Assembly (NCBI RefSeq): GCF_047461615.1
Contig: NZ_JANSHI010000001.1
Span: 186,001 to 250,000 of the forward strand
Reading direction: 5' to 3'
DNA from: Thermostichus sp047461615
GTDB taxonomy: Bacteria; Cyanobacteriota; Cyanobacteriia; Thermostichales; Thermostichaceae
Length of the DNA: 64,000 bases
Shown: positions 8,240 through 16,529 of the stretch, piece after piece
Layout of the letters: each line of letters begins with the position of its first letter
How positions within the stretch are numbered: position 1 is the first letter of the stretch
The notes under the pieces: model-generated
Databases searched by the model: none
What the model saw: the letters and a program-made list of their open reading frames with translations, nothing else
Told to the model about the DNA's origin: nothing
Made by a program: the position numbers and the translations under genes

Positions 8240-9031
8240 ATGAACGGTTCGGCAACAGCTCGCATAGCCTCCAACACGGCGGTGCTGCCCCAGCAGCTTA
8301 CCTGGGAGCAGGCAATAGCCTGGCTGCAAGGAGACGATCCGCAGGATCGCTACTATGCAGCCTGGTACTTGGGCACGATTCGCGAGGCGCGGGCAGTGGA
8401 GCCTTTGCTATTGGCGCTGCAGGACGAGCGGGATCGCACAGCGTTGGGAGGCTATCCGCTGCGGCGCAGTGCCGCTAAAGCTCTAGGGCAGATTGGCGAT
8501 GTCCGGGCGGTACCTGGGCTAATTGAGGCGCTTAGCTGTAGCGATTTGCTGGTGCGAGAGGAGGCGGCCTACGCTCTAGCCCAGTTGGGAGACAGGCGAG
8601 CGGTGCAGCCTCTTTTAGCTTTGTTAAGGTCGCAAGAGGAGCAGCCTTGGGAGGCTTTCATTGAGGCGCTGGGCCACCTCAACGCCACAGAAGCGGAAGC
8701 AGCCATTCGGCCCTTCTTAGATCACCCCTCAGAAAGAGTGCGCTCGGCAGCAGCTTGGGTACTCTATCGCTTTACCCAAGCGGAGGAGCTGACCCAGATT
8801 TTGGTGGCGCTGCTAGCCCACCCTAACTTTAGCTTGCGCCAGGCGGCCCTCTTTGATCTGGCTGAATCGGGCTGGCTGGCGGGGGCATCCCCGCTGGCAA
8901 CCGCCAACGTAGCCCTCAACCTGCGCCTCAATGCTTTAAAGCGGCTGTTTGACGTGGCCTTGCAGTTGGGGTGGGTGCCGCCAGATCAGGTGGCAGCGGC
9001 AATTATCCCCCAGCTGGACAAGCTGTTTTAG
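8240..9031 (+). CDS. cpcE: Phycocyanobilin lyase subunit CpcE
   Basis: 263 residues of alpha-helical HEAT-like repeats, for example DDPQDRYYAAWYLGTIREARAVEPLL, RRSAAKALGQIGDVRAVPGL and REEAAYALAQLGDRRAVQPLL. CpcE and CpcF form the heterodimer that attaches phycocyanobilin to Cys84 of CpcA. The repeat pattern, the size and the position directly upstream of cpcF identify it. The gene starts 64 bases after cpcD and ends 43 bases before cpcF, consistent with one transcript. Confidence 0.9.
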   Translation: MNGSATARIASNTAVLPQQLTWEQAIAWLQGDDPQDRYYAAWYLGTIREARAVEPLLLALQDERDRTALGGYPLRRSAAKALGQIGDVRAVPGLIEALSCSDLLVREEAAYALAQLGDRRAVQPLLALLRSQEEQPWEAFIEALGHLNATEAEAAIRPFLDHPSERVRSAAAWVLYRFTQAEELTQILVALLAHPNFSLRQAALFDLAESGWLAGASPLATANVALNLRLNALKRLFDVALQLGWVPPDQVAAAIIPQLDKLF

Positions 9032-9074
9032 ACCTGGAACCTCTAACCTTACTACCTTAGCTTCTAGGCTGGTC

Positions 9075-9716
9075 ATGTCCTCTTCATCAGCTGCACAAGG
9101 GCTTCCTCCTGCTGTGGCCCAACTGGCTACCCAGCTGGAGCAGGCCACTTCAGAGGCAGAGCTGCTAGGGGCGGTGCGAGCCCTGGGATCCCTAGGACAG
9201 GTAGAAGGGATCCCCCTGCTCATTCGCGCTTTTGGCTTCAACCGTCCTGCTGTAGGGGAGGCGGCTCTGGAGGAGGTGCTGCGCTTTGGAGAAGCGGCAG
9301 TACAGCCCTTGCTGGCCAACATTGACGGCTTTGACTACGGGGCGCGGGCCTACTCGGTGCGAGCTTTAGCCCGCATTGGCCATGGGGATGCCTACCCCTT
9401 TTTGGTCGAGGCCATTGTGGCCGATTTTGCCCCCAGCGTGCGGCGGGCAGCAACGCGCGGGCTGGGACGGGTGGCTGCCCAGCGACCCCTGTCCGATCAA
9501 GAGCAAGCTTTGCAGCTACTGCGGCGATGCCTGGGGGATGCCGATTGGGGAGTGCGCTATGCCGCCGTTGCAGCCCTAACGGATCTAGCCCGCCTGGGAG
9601 AACTTTCTCTGCGAGCTGCTGCCGAGGCAGCCCTTCAGATAGCTTTGCAGGATGCGGATCCTCTGATCCCTCTCCGCGCTCGCCTAAGCCAGCAGGAACT
9701 GGCTAGGGAGGCGTAG
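9075..9716 (+). CDS. cpcF: Phycocyanobilin lyase subunit CpcF
   Basis: 213 residues with HEAT-like repeats (VRALGSLGQVEGIPLLIRAF, RAYSVRALARIGHGDAYPFL, VRRAATRGLGRVA, VRYAAVAALTDLA). It is the smaller partner of the CpcE/CpcF lyase that ligates bilin to the alpha subunit. The same frame is open upstream into cpcE, but ATG 9075 gives the expected length. Gene order cpcE-cpcF is standard. Confidence 0.9.
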   Translation: MSSSSAAQGLPPAVAQLATQLEQATSEAELLGAVRALGSLGQVEGIPLLIRAFGFNRPAVGEAALEEVLRFGEAAVQPLLANIDGFDYGARAYSVRALARIGHGDAYPFLVEAIVADFAPSVRRAATRGLGRVAAQRPLSDQEQALQLLRRCLGDADWGVRYAAVAALTDLARLGELSLRAAAEAALQIALQDADPLIPLRARLSQQELAREA

Positions 9717-9758
9717 GCTCTCTTCTTTGTTGTTTGTTTCTTGTTAGGAGCACAGCCC

Positions 9759-10484
9759 ATGTCTCTTCCGTTGATTGCCGATCGCCCCACTACGCAAAAC
9801 GAGCGGGTAAACCGCTACTTTGTACCCAGCGACGAAACTCCCCCCGTCTACCGCCCCGATGACCCGGCGGGCATTGAGAATGTTATCCGCGCTGCCTACC
9901 GCCAAATCTTCAGCGAGCACCTGATGCTGGAGAGCTACCGGCAGAAAGCGCTGGAATCCCAGCTGCGCAACGGGGCAATTTCGGTAAAAGAGTTTATCCG
10001 GGGCCTGGGCAAGTCGGAGGTCTACCGCAACTTGGTCATGGTTCCCAACGACAACTACCGCTTCGTTGAGATCACCTTCCAGCGCTTCCTGGGTCGGCCC
10101 ACCTACAGCCAAATGGAGCGCATCAAGTACTCCATCATTCTGGCCACCCGCGGCTTAGACGGCTTTATCGACGCCATTGTCGATAGCGAGGAGTACGACG
10201 CTGCTTTTGGGGACGATGTGGTGCCCTACCAGCGCCGCCGCCTTTCGGAGAAACCGACCAACTTGGTTACCCCCCGCTACGGAGCCCGTTGGCGGGATAT
10301 CTCCGGCGTGAGGCCCTCGGCTCGGGAGGTGGTGCGCACCTATCGGGTTGTTCGCTTGCCTAAGCCCGGCGATCCGGAGAACTTCCTCAACATGGCTCGC
10401 ATGCTCAACCCCAAGCCGGCAGCGCGGCAAAACATTAGCGTCTTCGATCTGAAGATCCCCGACATGACCACCAACCGTCGCTAG
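9759..10484 (+). CDS. cpcG: Phycobilisome rod-core linker CpcG
   Basis: 241 residues. The N-terminal 180 form a phycobilisome linker (PBS-linker) domain: VIRAAYRQIFSEHLM, RNGAISVKEFIRGLGKSEVYR, RFLGRPTYSQMERIKYSIIL and DGFIDAIVDSEEYDAAFG. The C-terminal tail is the core-attachment region. CpcG joins phycocyanin rods to the allophycocyanin core. Start ATG 9759 has AGGAG nine bases upstream; an in-frame TTG at 9741 is less likely. Only one cpcG copy is present here, whereas many cyanobacteria have tandem copies. It is the last gene of the operon. Confidence 0.93.
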   Translation: MSLPLIADRPTTQNERVNRYFVPSDETPPVYRPDDPAGIENVIRAAYRQIFSEHLMLESYRQKALESQLRNGAISVKEFIRGLGKSEVYRNLVMVPNDNYRFVEITFQRFLGRPTYSQMERIKYSIILATRGLDGFIDAIVDSEEYDAAFGDDVVPYQRRRLSEKPTNLVTPRYGARWRDISGVRPSAREVVRTYRVVRLPKPGDPENFLNMARMLNPKPAARQNISVFDLKIPDMTTNRR

Positions 10485-10588
10485 CCCTAGACAAGCTCTC
10501 TAGGACAATTGCTTGCGGGACTGCCGGGCCGATGCTCCGAGGCTGTTTGGCTGGGGGGGCTCGGCAGTTCGGTTGCGGCAAGATTCGT

Positions 10589-10594
10589 TATAAT
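10589..10594 (+). promoter_or_regulatory. Candidate -10 box upstream of the 10625 gene
   Basis: A perfect TATAAT lies 31 bases before ATG 10625, in the gap after cpcG. No convincing -35 hexamer is seen at standard spacing. It suggests that the next three genes have their own promoter rather than reading through from the phycocyanin operon. Confidence 0.4.
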
Positions 10595-10624
10595 CTGGGT
10601 GATGCTTCTTAACACTTGGGCTGC

Positions 10625-10936
10625 ATGAGGAATCCCGTTGTGCGAGCTTTTTTCGTCGGCAAAGCAGTGGCCGATGTTCTGCGCGAGCGTTGGGAAGGCG
10701 CTCTTGCCGACCTTGCTGCGGAGGTGGGCAAGCTGTGGGCAGAGCTGCAGGAGGGCTGGCAGACTTTTGCCCAGGATGTCATGGCCCGAGCTGAGGCGGA
10801 AGCATCGCTAGCTACCCAAGAGATGGCCTCGTCCACCTACAAGGTGGAGGATTTGCAGGCAACTCTAGATGACCTGCGGGCCGAGGTGGCGCAGCTACGC
10901 TCTGAGTTGCAGAAGTACCGGAATCGAAGCGCTTGA
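10625..10936 (+). CDS. Small coiled-coil protein, DUF6825-like (tentative)
   Basis: 103 residues, MRNPVVRAFFVGKAVADVLRE at the start and a helical, charged C-terminal half (VEDLQATLDDLRAEVAQLRSEL) with heptad spacing typical of a coiled coil. The pattern recalls a small family shared by cyanobacteria and plastids, possibly DUF6825; this is from memory. Its stop codon overlaps the TTG start of the UbiB-type kinase gene by four bases (TTGA), indicating translational coupling and perhaps a linked role. Confidence 0.6.
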   Translation: MRNPVVRAFFVGKAVADVLRERWEGALADLAAEVGKLWAELQEGWQTFAQDVMARAEAEASLATQEMASSTYKVEDLQATLDDLRAEVAQLRSELQKYRNRSA

Positions 10937-12654
10937 AGGCAAGCACAGCAAAGGGATCCAAGCCTGCTAAGCCCTATACCGCCTACCGGTGGGCCCGAGA
11001 GAACTACAGCCGCTGGGGCCGTCTTTTCGACATCTGGCGCTTTGTGCTGACCTGGCTCTTCTATCTCTGGCTGGATCAGCAGGCCTGGAGCTATGGGGGG
11101 CAGCCCACGCCAGAGCGAAAGGCTAAACGCCGCCGCGCCCGAGCCATTTGGATCCGCGAGACGTTGCTCCACCTCGGCCCTACCTTTATTAAGGTGGGGC
11201 AGTTTTTCTCCACCCGCGCTGATCTCTTCCCCTCCGAGTACGTCGAGGAGCTGTCCAAGCTGCAGGATCAGGTGCCCGCCTTTGGTTACGAACAGGTGGC
11301 GGCCATCGTGCAGCAGGAGCTCGGCAAGCCCATTGAGCAGATTTACAGCTACTTCGATCCCACCCCTTTGGCAGCAGCCAGCTTGGGGCAAGTGCATCGC
11401 GCCAAGCTGAAAAGCGGCGAAGAAGTGGTGGTGAAGGTACAGCGACCGGGCTTGGTGCAGCTATTTACCATTGACCTGGAGATCGGTCGCGGCATTGCTG
11501 AGTTTTTTCAGCACCACACCCCGTGGGGTGGAGCGGGCCGCGACTGGCTTGGCATCTACGAAGAGTGTCGCCGCACCCTCTGGGAGGAGGTGGACTATCT
11601 CAACGAGGGCCGCAACGCCGACACTTTCCGCCGCAACTTTCGCGACATGCCCCAGATTGCTGTTCCCAAGGTGTACTGGCGCTACACCTCCCCCCGTCTG
11701 CTGACATTGGAATACCTGCCAGGGATCAAAATTAGCGACTACGAGGCACTGAGCGCGGCGGGATTGGATCGCAAGGCTTTGGCCCGCTTGGGGGCGGAGG
11801 CCTATCTGCGGCAACTGCTCAAAGACGGCTTTTTCCACGCCGATCCCCACCCTGGCAATATTGCCGTCAAGCCAGATGGCACGCTGATCTTCTACGACTT
11901 CGGTATGATGGGGCGCCTTCGTCCCGGCATCAAGGAAAAACTGGCAGGTATGCTGGCAGCGGTGGTGGCCAAAGATGCCGAGCAGGTGGTGGCCCTGTTG
12001 GTGGAGCTGGGTGTTCTAGTACCCACTGCCGATCTGGCACCAGTACGCCGCTCGGTGCAGTACCTTCTGGATCACTTCCTAGACAAACCCTTCTCCAGCA
12101 AGCTGGATAAGATCTCGGTGGCGGCCATCAGCGAAGACCTCTACGAGCTGGCCTATGAGCAGCCGTTTCGCTTCCCCGCCACCTTTACCTTTGTCCTGCG
12201 AGCCCTCACGACCCTGGAGGGGCTGGGAAAAGGGCTGGATCCAGAGTTTAACTTTATTGAGGTGGCCAAGCCTTTTGCAGAGGAGCTCATGAACAGTAGC
12301 CACCCCGAGAGGGAAACCCTGCTGGCTCGGGTCAGCCGCCAGGCGGTAGAGTTTACCAGCACCAGCCTCAGCCTGCCCCGCCGTCTGGAGACGGCCTTAA
12401 GTAAATTGGAACAGGGGGAGCTGCGCCTGCGGGTTCGCTCCAGTGAGACGGAACGCCTGCTGCGTCAGCTCAACTCGACGGGCTGGGGCACCACTTACGC
12501 GGTGCTGTTTGCAACTTTTTTTCTTAGCGCCACGCAGCTATTTTTGGCTGGGCATGCTACTTTAGCGATTGTCGCCCTGGCCTTGGCTGTCTTGGCTGCC
12601 GCGGCGCTGCTCAGGGTACTCTTAAAGGCAAAGGAATTGGATCGGCTGAGGTGA
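10933..12654 (+). CDS. UbiB/ABC1 (AarF) family atypical protein kinase
   Basis: 573 residues. The family signature is clear: the KxGQ-type motif TFIKVGQFFSTRADLFP near residue 90, the Ala-rich nucleotide loop AAASLGQVHRAKL, VVKVQRPG with the conserved lysine, EVDYLNEGRNADTF, and the catalytic FFHADPHPGNI with DFGMMG metal-binding loop. Two hydrophobic helices near the C-terminus (about 515-560) anchor it. Cyanobacterial and plastid homologues (ABC1K) support prenyl-quinone metabolism in thylakoids. It overlaps the upstream coiled-coil gene and shares its last base with the ATG of the PP2C gene, so the three form a translationally coupled operon. Confidence 0.9.
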   Translation: MKASTAKGSKPAKPYTAYRWARENYSRWGRLFDIWRFVLTWLFYLWLDQQAWSYGGQPTPERKAKRRRARAIWIRETLLHLGPTFIKVGQFFSTRADLFPSEYVEELSKLQDQVPAFGYEQVAAIVQQELGKPIEQIYSYFDPTPLAAASLGQVHRAKLKSGEEVVVKVQRPGLVQLFTIDLEIGRGIAEFFQHHTPWGGAGRDWLGIYEECRRTLWEEVDYLNEGRNADTFRRNFRDMPQIAVPKVYWRYTSPRLLTLEYLPGIKISDYEALSAAGLDRKALARLGAEAYLRQLLKDGFFHADPHPGNIAVKPDGTLIFYDFGMMGRLRPGIKEKLAGMLAAVVAKDAEQVVALLVELGVLVPTADLAPVRRSVQYLLDHFLDKPFSSKLDKISVAAISEDLYELAYEQPFRFPATFTFVLRALTTLEGLGKGLDPEFNFIEVAKPFAEELMNSSHPERETLLARVSRQAVEFTSTSLSLPRRLETALSKLEQGELRLRVRSSETERLLRQLNSTGWGTTYAVLFATFFLSATQLFLAGHATLAIVALALAVLAAAALLRVLLKAKELDRLR

Positions 12655-13373
12655 TGCGACGCTATGCTGGCGCTACGGATCCGGGCAAGGTTCGCAGCGG
12701 CAATCAGGATGCTTACTACTGCGATCCGGAAGGTCGCTACTTCATCGTTGCCGATGGCATGGGTGGACATGCAGCAGGAGCCGTAGCCAGCCAGCTGGCA
12801 GTTGAGACCATTCGAGCCTATTTGGATCGAGGCTGGGAGATGGTGCCGGCGCCCAAGCTCCTTAGCGAAGCAGTGGAAGCCGCCAACGAGGCCATTCTCA
12901 AAGATCAGCGGGAAAACCCGCAACGGGCAGACATGGGCACCACTGTGGTGGTGGCGATGGTGGATCCCAAAAACAATTGCTGGAGTGCTCACATCGGCGA
13001 CTCCCGCCTCTACCGCCTGCGCGGATCCCAGCTGCAGCAGATGACGGAAGATCACACGCTAGTCGCCCGCTCGGTTCGCCAGGGGGAGTTAACCCAAGAG
13101 CAGGCCCGCATCCACCCCTGGCGGCACATCCTTGAGCGCTGCCTGGGCCGGCCTGACACAGGGCCACCTGCTATCCAACCCATTACCCTGCTTCCTGGGG
13201 ATCGCCTCCTGTTGTGCAGCGATGGACTAACCGAGGAGCTGGACGACGAAGTCATTGCCGAATATTGCTTGAAGGTGCCAGACTTGGAGCAGCTTGTCCT
13301 CGAGTTAATCGAGGCAGCCAAAGAGCGAGGAGGTCGGGACAACATCACGGTCGTTGTTGCCGAGTACGCGTGA
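12654..13373 (+). CDS. PP2C-type protein serine/threonine phosphatase
   Basis: 239 residues with all PP2C metal-site motifs: RSGNQDAYY (Asp), FIVADGMGGHAAG, GTTVVVAM, HIGDSRLYRL, LLCSDGLTEELDD and GGRDNITVVV. This is the compact, Stp/PphA-like soluble class that binds Mn or Mg and dephosphorylates phosphoserine or phosphothreonine. ATG 12654 overlaps the stop codon of the UbiB-type kinase (TGATG); a GTG three bases upstream is an alternative start. The coupling of a kinase-fold gene with a phosphatase is worth noting, but sequence does not show they share a substrate. Confidence 0.92.
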   Translation: MRRYAGATDPGKVRSGNQDAYYCDPEGRYFIVADGMGGHAAGAVASQLAVETIRAYLDRGWEMVPAPKLLSEAVEAANEAILKDQRENPQRADMGTTVVVAMVDPKNNCWSAHIGDSRLYRLRGSQLQQMTEDHTLVARSVRQGELTQEQARIHPWRHILERCLGRPDTGPPAIQPITLLPGDRLLLCSDGLTEELDDEVIAEYCLKVPDLEQLVLELIEAAKERGGRDNITVVVAEYA

Positions 13374-13505
13374 CGTCCTCCCCTCAATCAAGGTTGGCCT
13401 TACCCCAAAATCCAACGAGTGGGAGTTGCGCTGGCAGTGAAAAGCAGGGGCTTGCCAGTCATCTCCCCGGCAAACCCCTACTTGTCGAAGACAGCAGCCC
13501 AGTCT

Positions 13506-14759
13506 TTAGCTCTTCGGCTCAAACACCTTCAAGTCTACGATCTTCCCGCCCTTGAAGGTCCAGTGGGCAAAGGTTCCGGCTACGTCTCCCTTTTCATCGA
13601 AGTCCAGCGAGCCAGAAGCGCCAGTGTAATTGATGTCTTCCCCTTTCTTCAGCAGCTCCACCGCCTTGGCCCACTCGCCAGGCAGGATTTCGGTGCCAGG
13701 GGGATTGGCCACTTGCCGCAGGGCATCGCGGATAGCAGTGCCATCGGTGCTGCCTGCTTTTTGGATGGCCAGAGCCAGAAGGAAGGCAGCATCGTAGGCA
13801 GTGTCGATGTAGGGAGTGGGGGGCACTTCCCCGTAGGCAGCTTTGTAGGCTTGAACAAAGCTCTGGTAAGCCTTGGTGTCAGTACGGGCCTGGGGCGAAG
13901 TGCCAATGGATCCCTCTAGCTTATCTGCCCCCACCTGGGCAGCCAGATCAGGAGAGCGCATGCCGTCTGTTAAGACAAAGCGCTTAAATAGCCCCCCTTC
14001 CAAGGCTTGCCGCAAGATAACCGCGCCGTTTTCTGGATAGCCAATGACCACCAGCGCCTGGGGGTTCCCTTCCTTGAGCTGATCCAGCTCGCCGCGGTAG
14101 GAAGCTTTGCCTGGCTCGTAGGGGACGGCCTTGGTGATCTTGCCCCCCCGCTTCTCAAAGGCAGCCTTGAAACTGTCGGCTAGACCCTGGCCGTAGTCGT
14201 TGTTGATGTAGATAACAGCCAGGCGATCCAGCTTCTCTTCACGGGTAATCTGCGCTAGGGCTACCCCTTGGAAAGCATCGGAAGGAACGGTGCGGAACAA
14301 AAAGTCATTGTCGTCCAAGGTGGTGATGGTGGGCGCGGTAGAGGCCGGTGAAATTTGCGGAATCTTGCTGGGAACCGTTACTGTCGTGGCCACCGGAATG
14401 GTAACGCCACTGCCCAAAGCGCCAACAATGGCGGCCACCTTCTCCACGTTCACTAACCGCTTGGCCGCATCAATAGCCGGCTGGGCTGACGTCTGGTCAT
14501 CCGCTTCCACCACTTGAACTTGAGATCCGAGGACGCCGCCAGCTTCGTTGATCTGCTGGAGGGCCAGCTTGATGCCCTTGAGGCAGTTTTCCCCATAGGC
14601 CTGCAGGTCGCCCGTCAAAGACAGCAGCGCTCCTATCTTGATCGGGGCTTTGGCTGCTTGCTGAGCTGTGCTTGGCAGCAGGGTGGTGGCCAGCGCCGCT
14701 GCCGTCAGGGCTGCCGCCGTCGCGAAGGCCCGCCGGGTCAGTTTGTGCATGGGAGACAT
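13506..14759 (-). CDS. ABC transporter branched-chain amino acid binding protein (LivJ-like)
   Basis: 417 residues. The N-terminus MSPMHKLTRRAFATAAALTA has a twin-arginine-like or basic signal sequence ending near STAQQA. It is followed by IKIGALLSLTGDLQAYGENCL, a typical periplasmic type 1 binding-protein start, then PQISPASTAPTITTLDD and VIYINNDYGQGLADSF. These match the Liv/Urt/Nat class for neutral amino acids, urea or amides; the ligand is not determined. ATG 14759 is chosen because it places the signal peptide at the start; the frame stays open to 14804. It is divergent from livG and livF, 215 bases away. Confidence 0.88.
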   Translation of the reverse strand: MSPMHKLTRRAFATAAALTAAALATTLLPSTAQQAAKAPIKIGALLSLTGDLQAYGENCLKGIKLALQQINEAGGVLGSQVQVVEADDQTSAQPAIDAAKRLVNVEKVAAIVGALGSGVTIPVATTVTVPSKIPQISPASTAPTITTLDDNDFLFRTVPSDAFQGVALAQITREEKLDRLAVIYINNDYGQGLADSFKAAFEKRGGKITKAVPYEPGKASYRGELDQLKEGNPQALVVIGYPENGAVILRQALEGGLFKRFVLTDGMRSPDLAAQVGADKLEGSIGTSPQARTDTKAYQSFVQAYKAAYGEVPPTPYIDTAYDAAFLLALAIQKAGSTDGTAIRDALRQVANPPGTEILPGEWAKAVELLKKGEDINYTGASGSLDFDEKGDVAGTFAHWTFKGGKIVDLKVFEPKS

Positions 14760-14926
14760 AACCAAGAACCTCCAATGAGCTCCAATGAGGGAATAAAACT
14801 GCAATTCTCAAAGGTCGGTGGTATAGAGGTAGACGCTGGCCCACCTCAAAGGGTTCCCTCCAAGAGCCAGCCCAACCCCCGCGGAAGGGCTTCTTGGCAA
14901 ACCTACCCGCATTTGGTTAAGCAAGC

Positions 14927-14955
14927 TTCTTTACCCTACGACGAAAGCTCATAAA
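14927..14955 (+). promoter_or_regulatory. Candidate promoter for the LivG-like gene
   Basis: TTCTTT (14927-14932) and CATAAA (14950-14955) are separated by 17 bases and lie 20 bases before the start at 14975. The match to consensus is moderate. The 14760-14974 gap would also hold the divergent promoter for the binding-protein gene. Confidence 0.3.
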
Positions 14956-14974
14956 ATGGTGAATCCATTAGGGA

Positions 14975-15817
14975 ATGGAGCTTTCCCAGGGTAGCGGTGT
15001 GATCGTTATTGACGACATCTCCAAACAGTTTGGCGGCGTCAATGCCCTAGATCACTGTTCCTTCCGCATCGAAGCTGGTCGGATCACGGGCTTGATTGGC
15101 CCCAACGGGGCGGGGAAAACAACTCTTTTCAACATCATTGCCGGTTTTATTCGGCCCAATAGCGGACGCATCTGGCTAGATGGGGAAGACGTCACGGGCT
15201 TGCCTCCCCACCAGTTGTTTCAACGTGGGCTGGTGCGCACCTTCCAGATCCCGCGGGAGTTTGGCCGCATGACCGTTCTGGAAAACTTAATGGTTGTTCC
15301 TCCCCATCAGGCTGGAGAAAACCTATTTAACGCCTGGTTCCGCTGGCGGCGAGTACAGCGGCAGGAGCGCCAGCTTCAGGCTCGGGCTGAAGAAGTTTTG
15401 GAACGGCTCAACCTCATCCACCTGCGGGATCAACTGGCAGTCAACCTTTCGGGCGGGCAAAAGAAGCTGCTGGAACTGGGACGCACCCTGATGACCGATG
15501 CGCGGGTCATCCTCTTGGACGAGCCGGGGGCTGGGGTCAACCGCACGTTGCTGGCAGACCTAATCCGCTTTATTGAGTACCTCAACCGCGAGCGCGGCTG
15601 CACCTTCTGCATCATTGAACACGACCTGGATCTGGTGACCCGCCTTTGCCACCACGTGGTGGTCATGGCGGGGGGAAGGGTGTTAACCCAGGGACCCATG
15701 CAGGAAATTCGGCAGAACCCTGCCGTGCGCGAGGCCTATTTGGGATCCATCGCTTTAGCAGATGCCCTCAGCTCGGGGCCAGCCTCCACCCTCTCGCCGG
15801 AGGGATCCCCGCCATGA
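14975..15817 (+). CDS. ABC transporter ATP-binding protein, LivG-like
   Basis: 280 residues. Walker A is GLIGPNGAGKTTLFN, the signature motif is LSGGQKKLLELGRTLM and Walker B is RVILLDEPGAGVN. VIVIDDISKQFGGVNALDHC at the start and the long insert after Walker A (FQIPREFGRMTVLENLMV) are typical of LivG rather than LivF. It would power uptake with a LivH/LivM permease pair, but neither permease is in the window. Its TGA overlaps the ATG of the next gene. Confidence 0.9.
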   Translation: MELSQGSGVIVIDDISKQFGGVNALDHCSFRIEAGRITGLIGPNGAGKTTLFNIIAGFIRPNSGRIWLDGEDVTGLPPHQLFQRGLVRTFQIPREFGRMTVLENLMVVPPHQAGENLFNAWFRWRRVQRQERQLQARAEEVLERLNLIHLRDQLAVNLSGGQKKLLELGRTLMTDARVILLDEPGAGVNRTLLADLIRFIEYLNRERGCTFCIIEHDLDLVTRLCHHVVVMAGGRVLTQGPMQEIRQNPAVREAYLGSIALADALSSGPASTLSPEGSPP

Positions 15818-16521
15818 CTCCTTTGCTCGAGATTCAAGATCTCTACAGCGGCTACCGCGGCGTGGACATCCTCAAAGGGATCCGCCTCAAGGTCAACCCG
15901 GGGCAAATCGTGGTGATCATCGGCCCCAACGGAGCAGGCAAATCGACAGTGCTTAAATCCCTCTTTGGGTTGGCCACCATCCGCTCGGGCCGAGTGCTGT
16001 TCCAAGGTTCTGACATCACGCATCTTGCTGCCGAGCAACTGGTGCGGCGGGGGATCGGCTTTGTGCCTCAGACCAACAATGTCTTTCCCTCCCTCACCGT
16101 CGAGGAAAACCTGGAGATGGGGGCCTTTATCCGACGAGACGACTACACTGCCCAACGGGAGCGGGTTTACGAGCTGTTTCCGCCGCTAAGGGAAAAGCGA
16201 AAGCAAGCGGCGGGATCCCTCTCCGGCGGGCAGCGGCAGATGCTAGCCATAGGGCGGGCGTTGATGGCGGAGCCGCAACTGTTGTTGCTGGATGAGCCGA
16301 CAGCCGGCCTGTCGCCGCTGTATGTCGAGCAGACCTTTGCCCTCTTGCAAGAAATCAACCGCCTTGGCGTCAGCATCCTGATGGTGGAGCAAAATGCCAA
16401 GCAGGCCCTGAGCTTAGCGGACTGGGGCTACGTCCTCTCGATGGGAGAAAACCGCTTTGAAGATACTGGCCCCAACTTGTTGCGCAACCCCCAGGTGCTG
16501 GAGCTGTTTTTGGGGGGCTGA
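15814..16521 (+). CDS. ABC transporter ATP-binding protein, LivF-like
   Basis: 235 residues. It begins MTPLLEIQDLYSGYRGVDIL, then Walker A IIGPNGAGKSTVLKS, FVPQTNNVFPSLTVEENLEMG, signature SLSGGQRQMLAIGRALM and Walker B LLLLDEPTAGLSP, all LivF hallmarks. The reading frame is open far upstream into the LivG gene, but ATG 15814 with a four-base overlap (ATGA) is the natural coupled start. It pairs with LivG as the second ATPase of a branched-chain amino acid or amide importer. Confidence 0.92.
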   Translation: MTPLLEIQDLYSGYRGVDILKGIRLKVNPGQIVVIIGPNGAGKSTVLKSLFGLATIRSGRVLFQGSDITHLAAEQLVRRGIGFVPQTNNVFPSLTVEENLEMGAFIRRDDYTAQRERVYELFPPLREKRKQAAGSLSGGQRQMLAIGRALMAEPQLLLLDEPTAGLSPLYVEQTFALLQEINRLGVSILMVEQNAKQALSLADWGYVLSMGENRFEDTGPNLLRNPQVLELFLGG

Positions 16522-16529
16522 GACAGGAG

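Noticed and set aside
14760..14974. Riboswitch or transport operator between the LivJ and LivG genes
   Set aside because: Only a weak promoter candidate was visible; no palindrome or conserved RNA fold.
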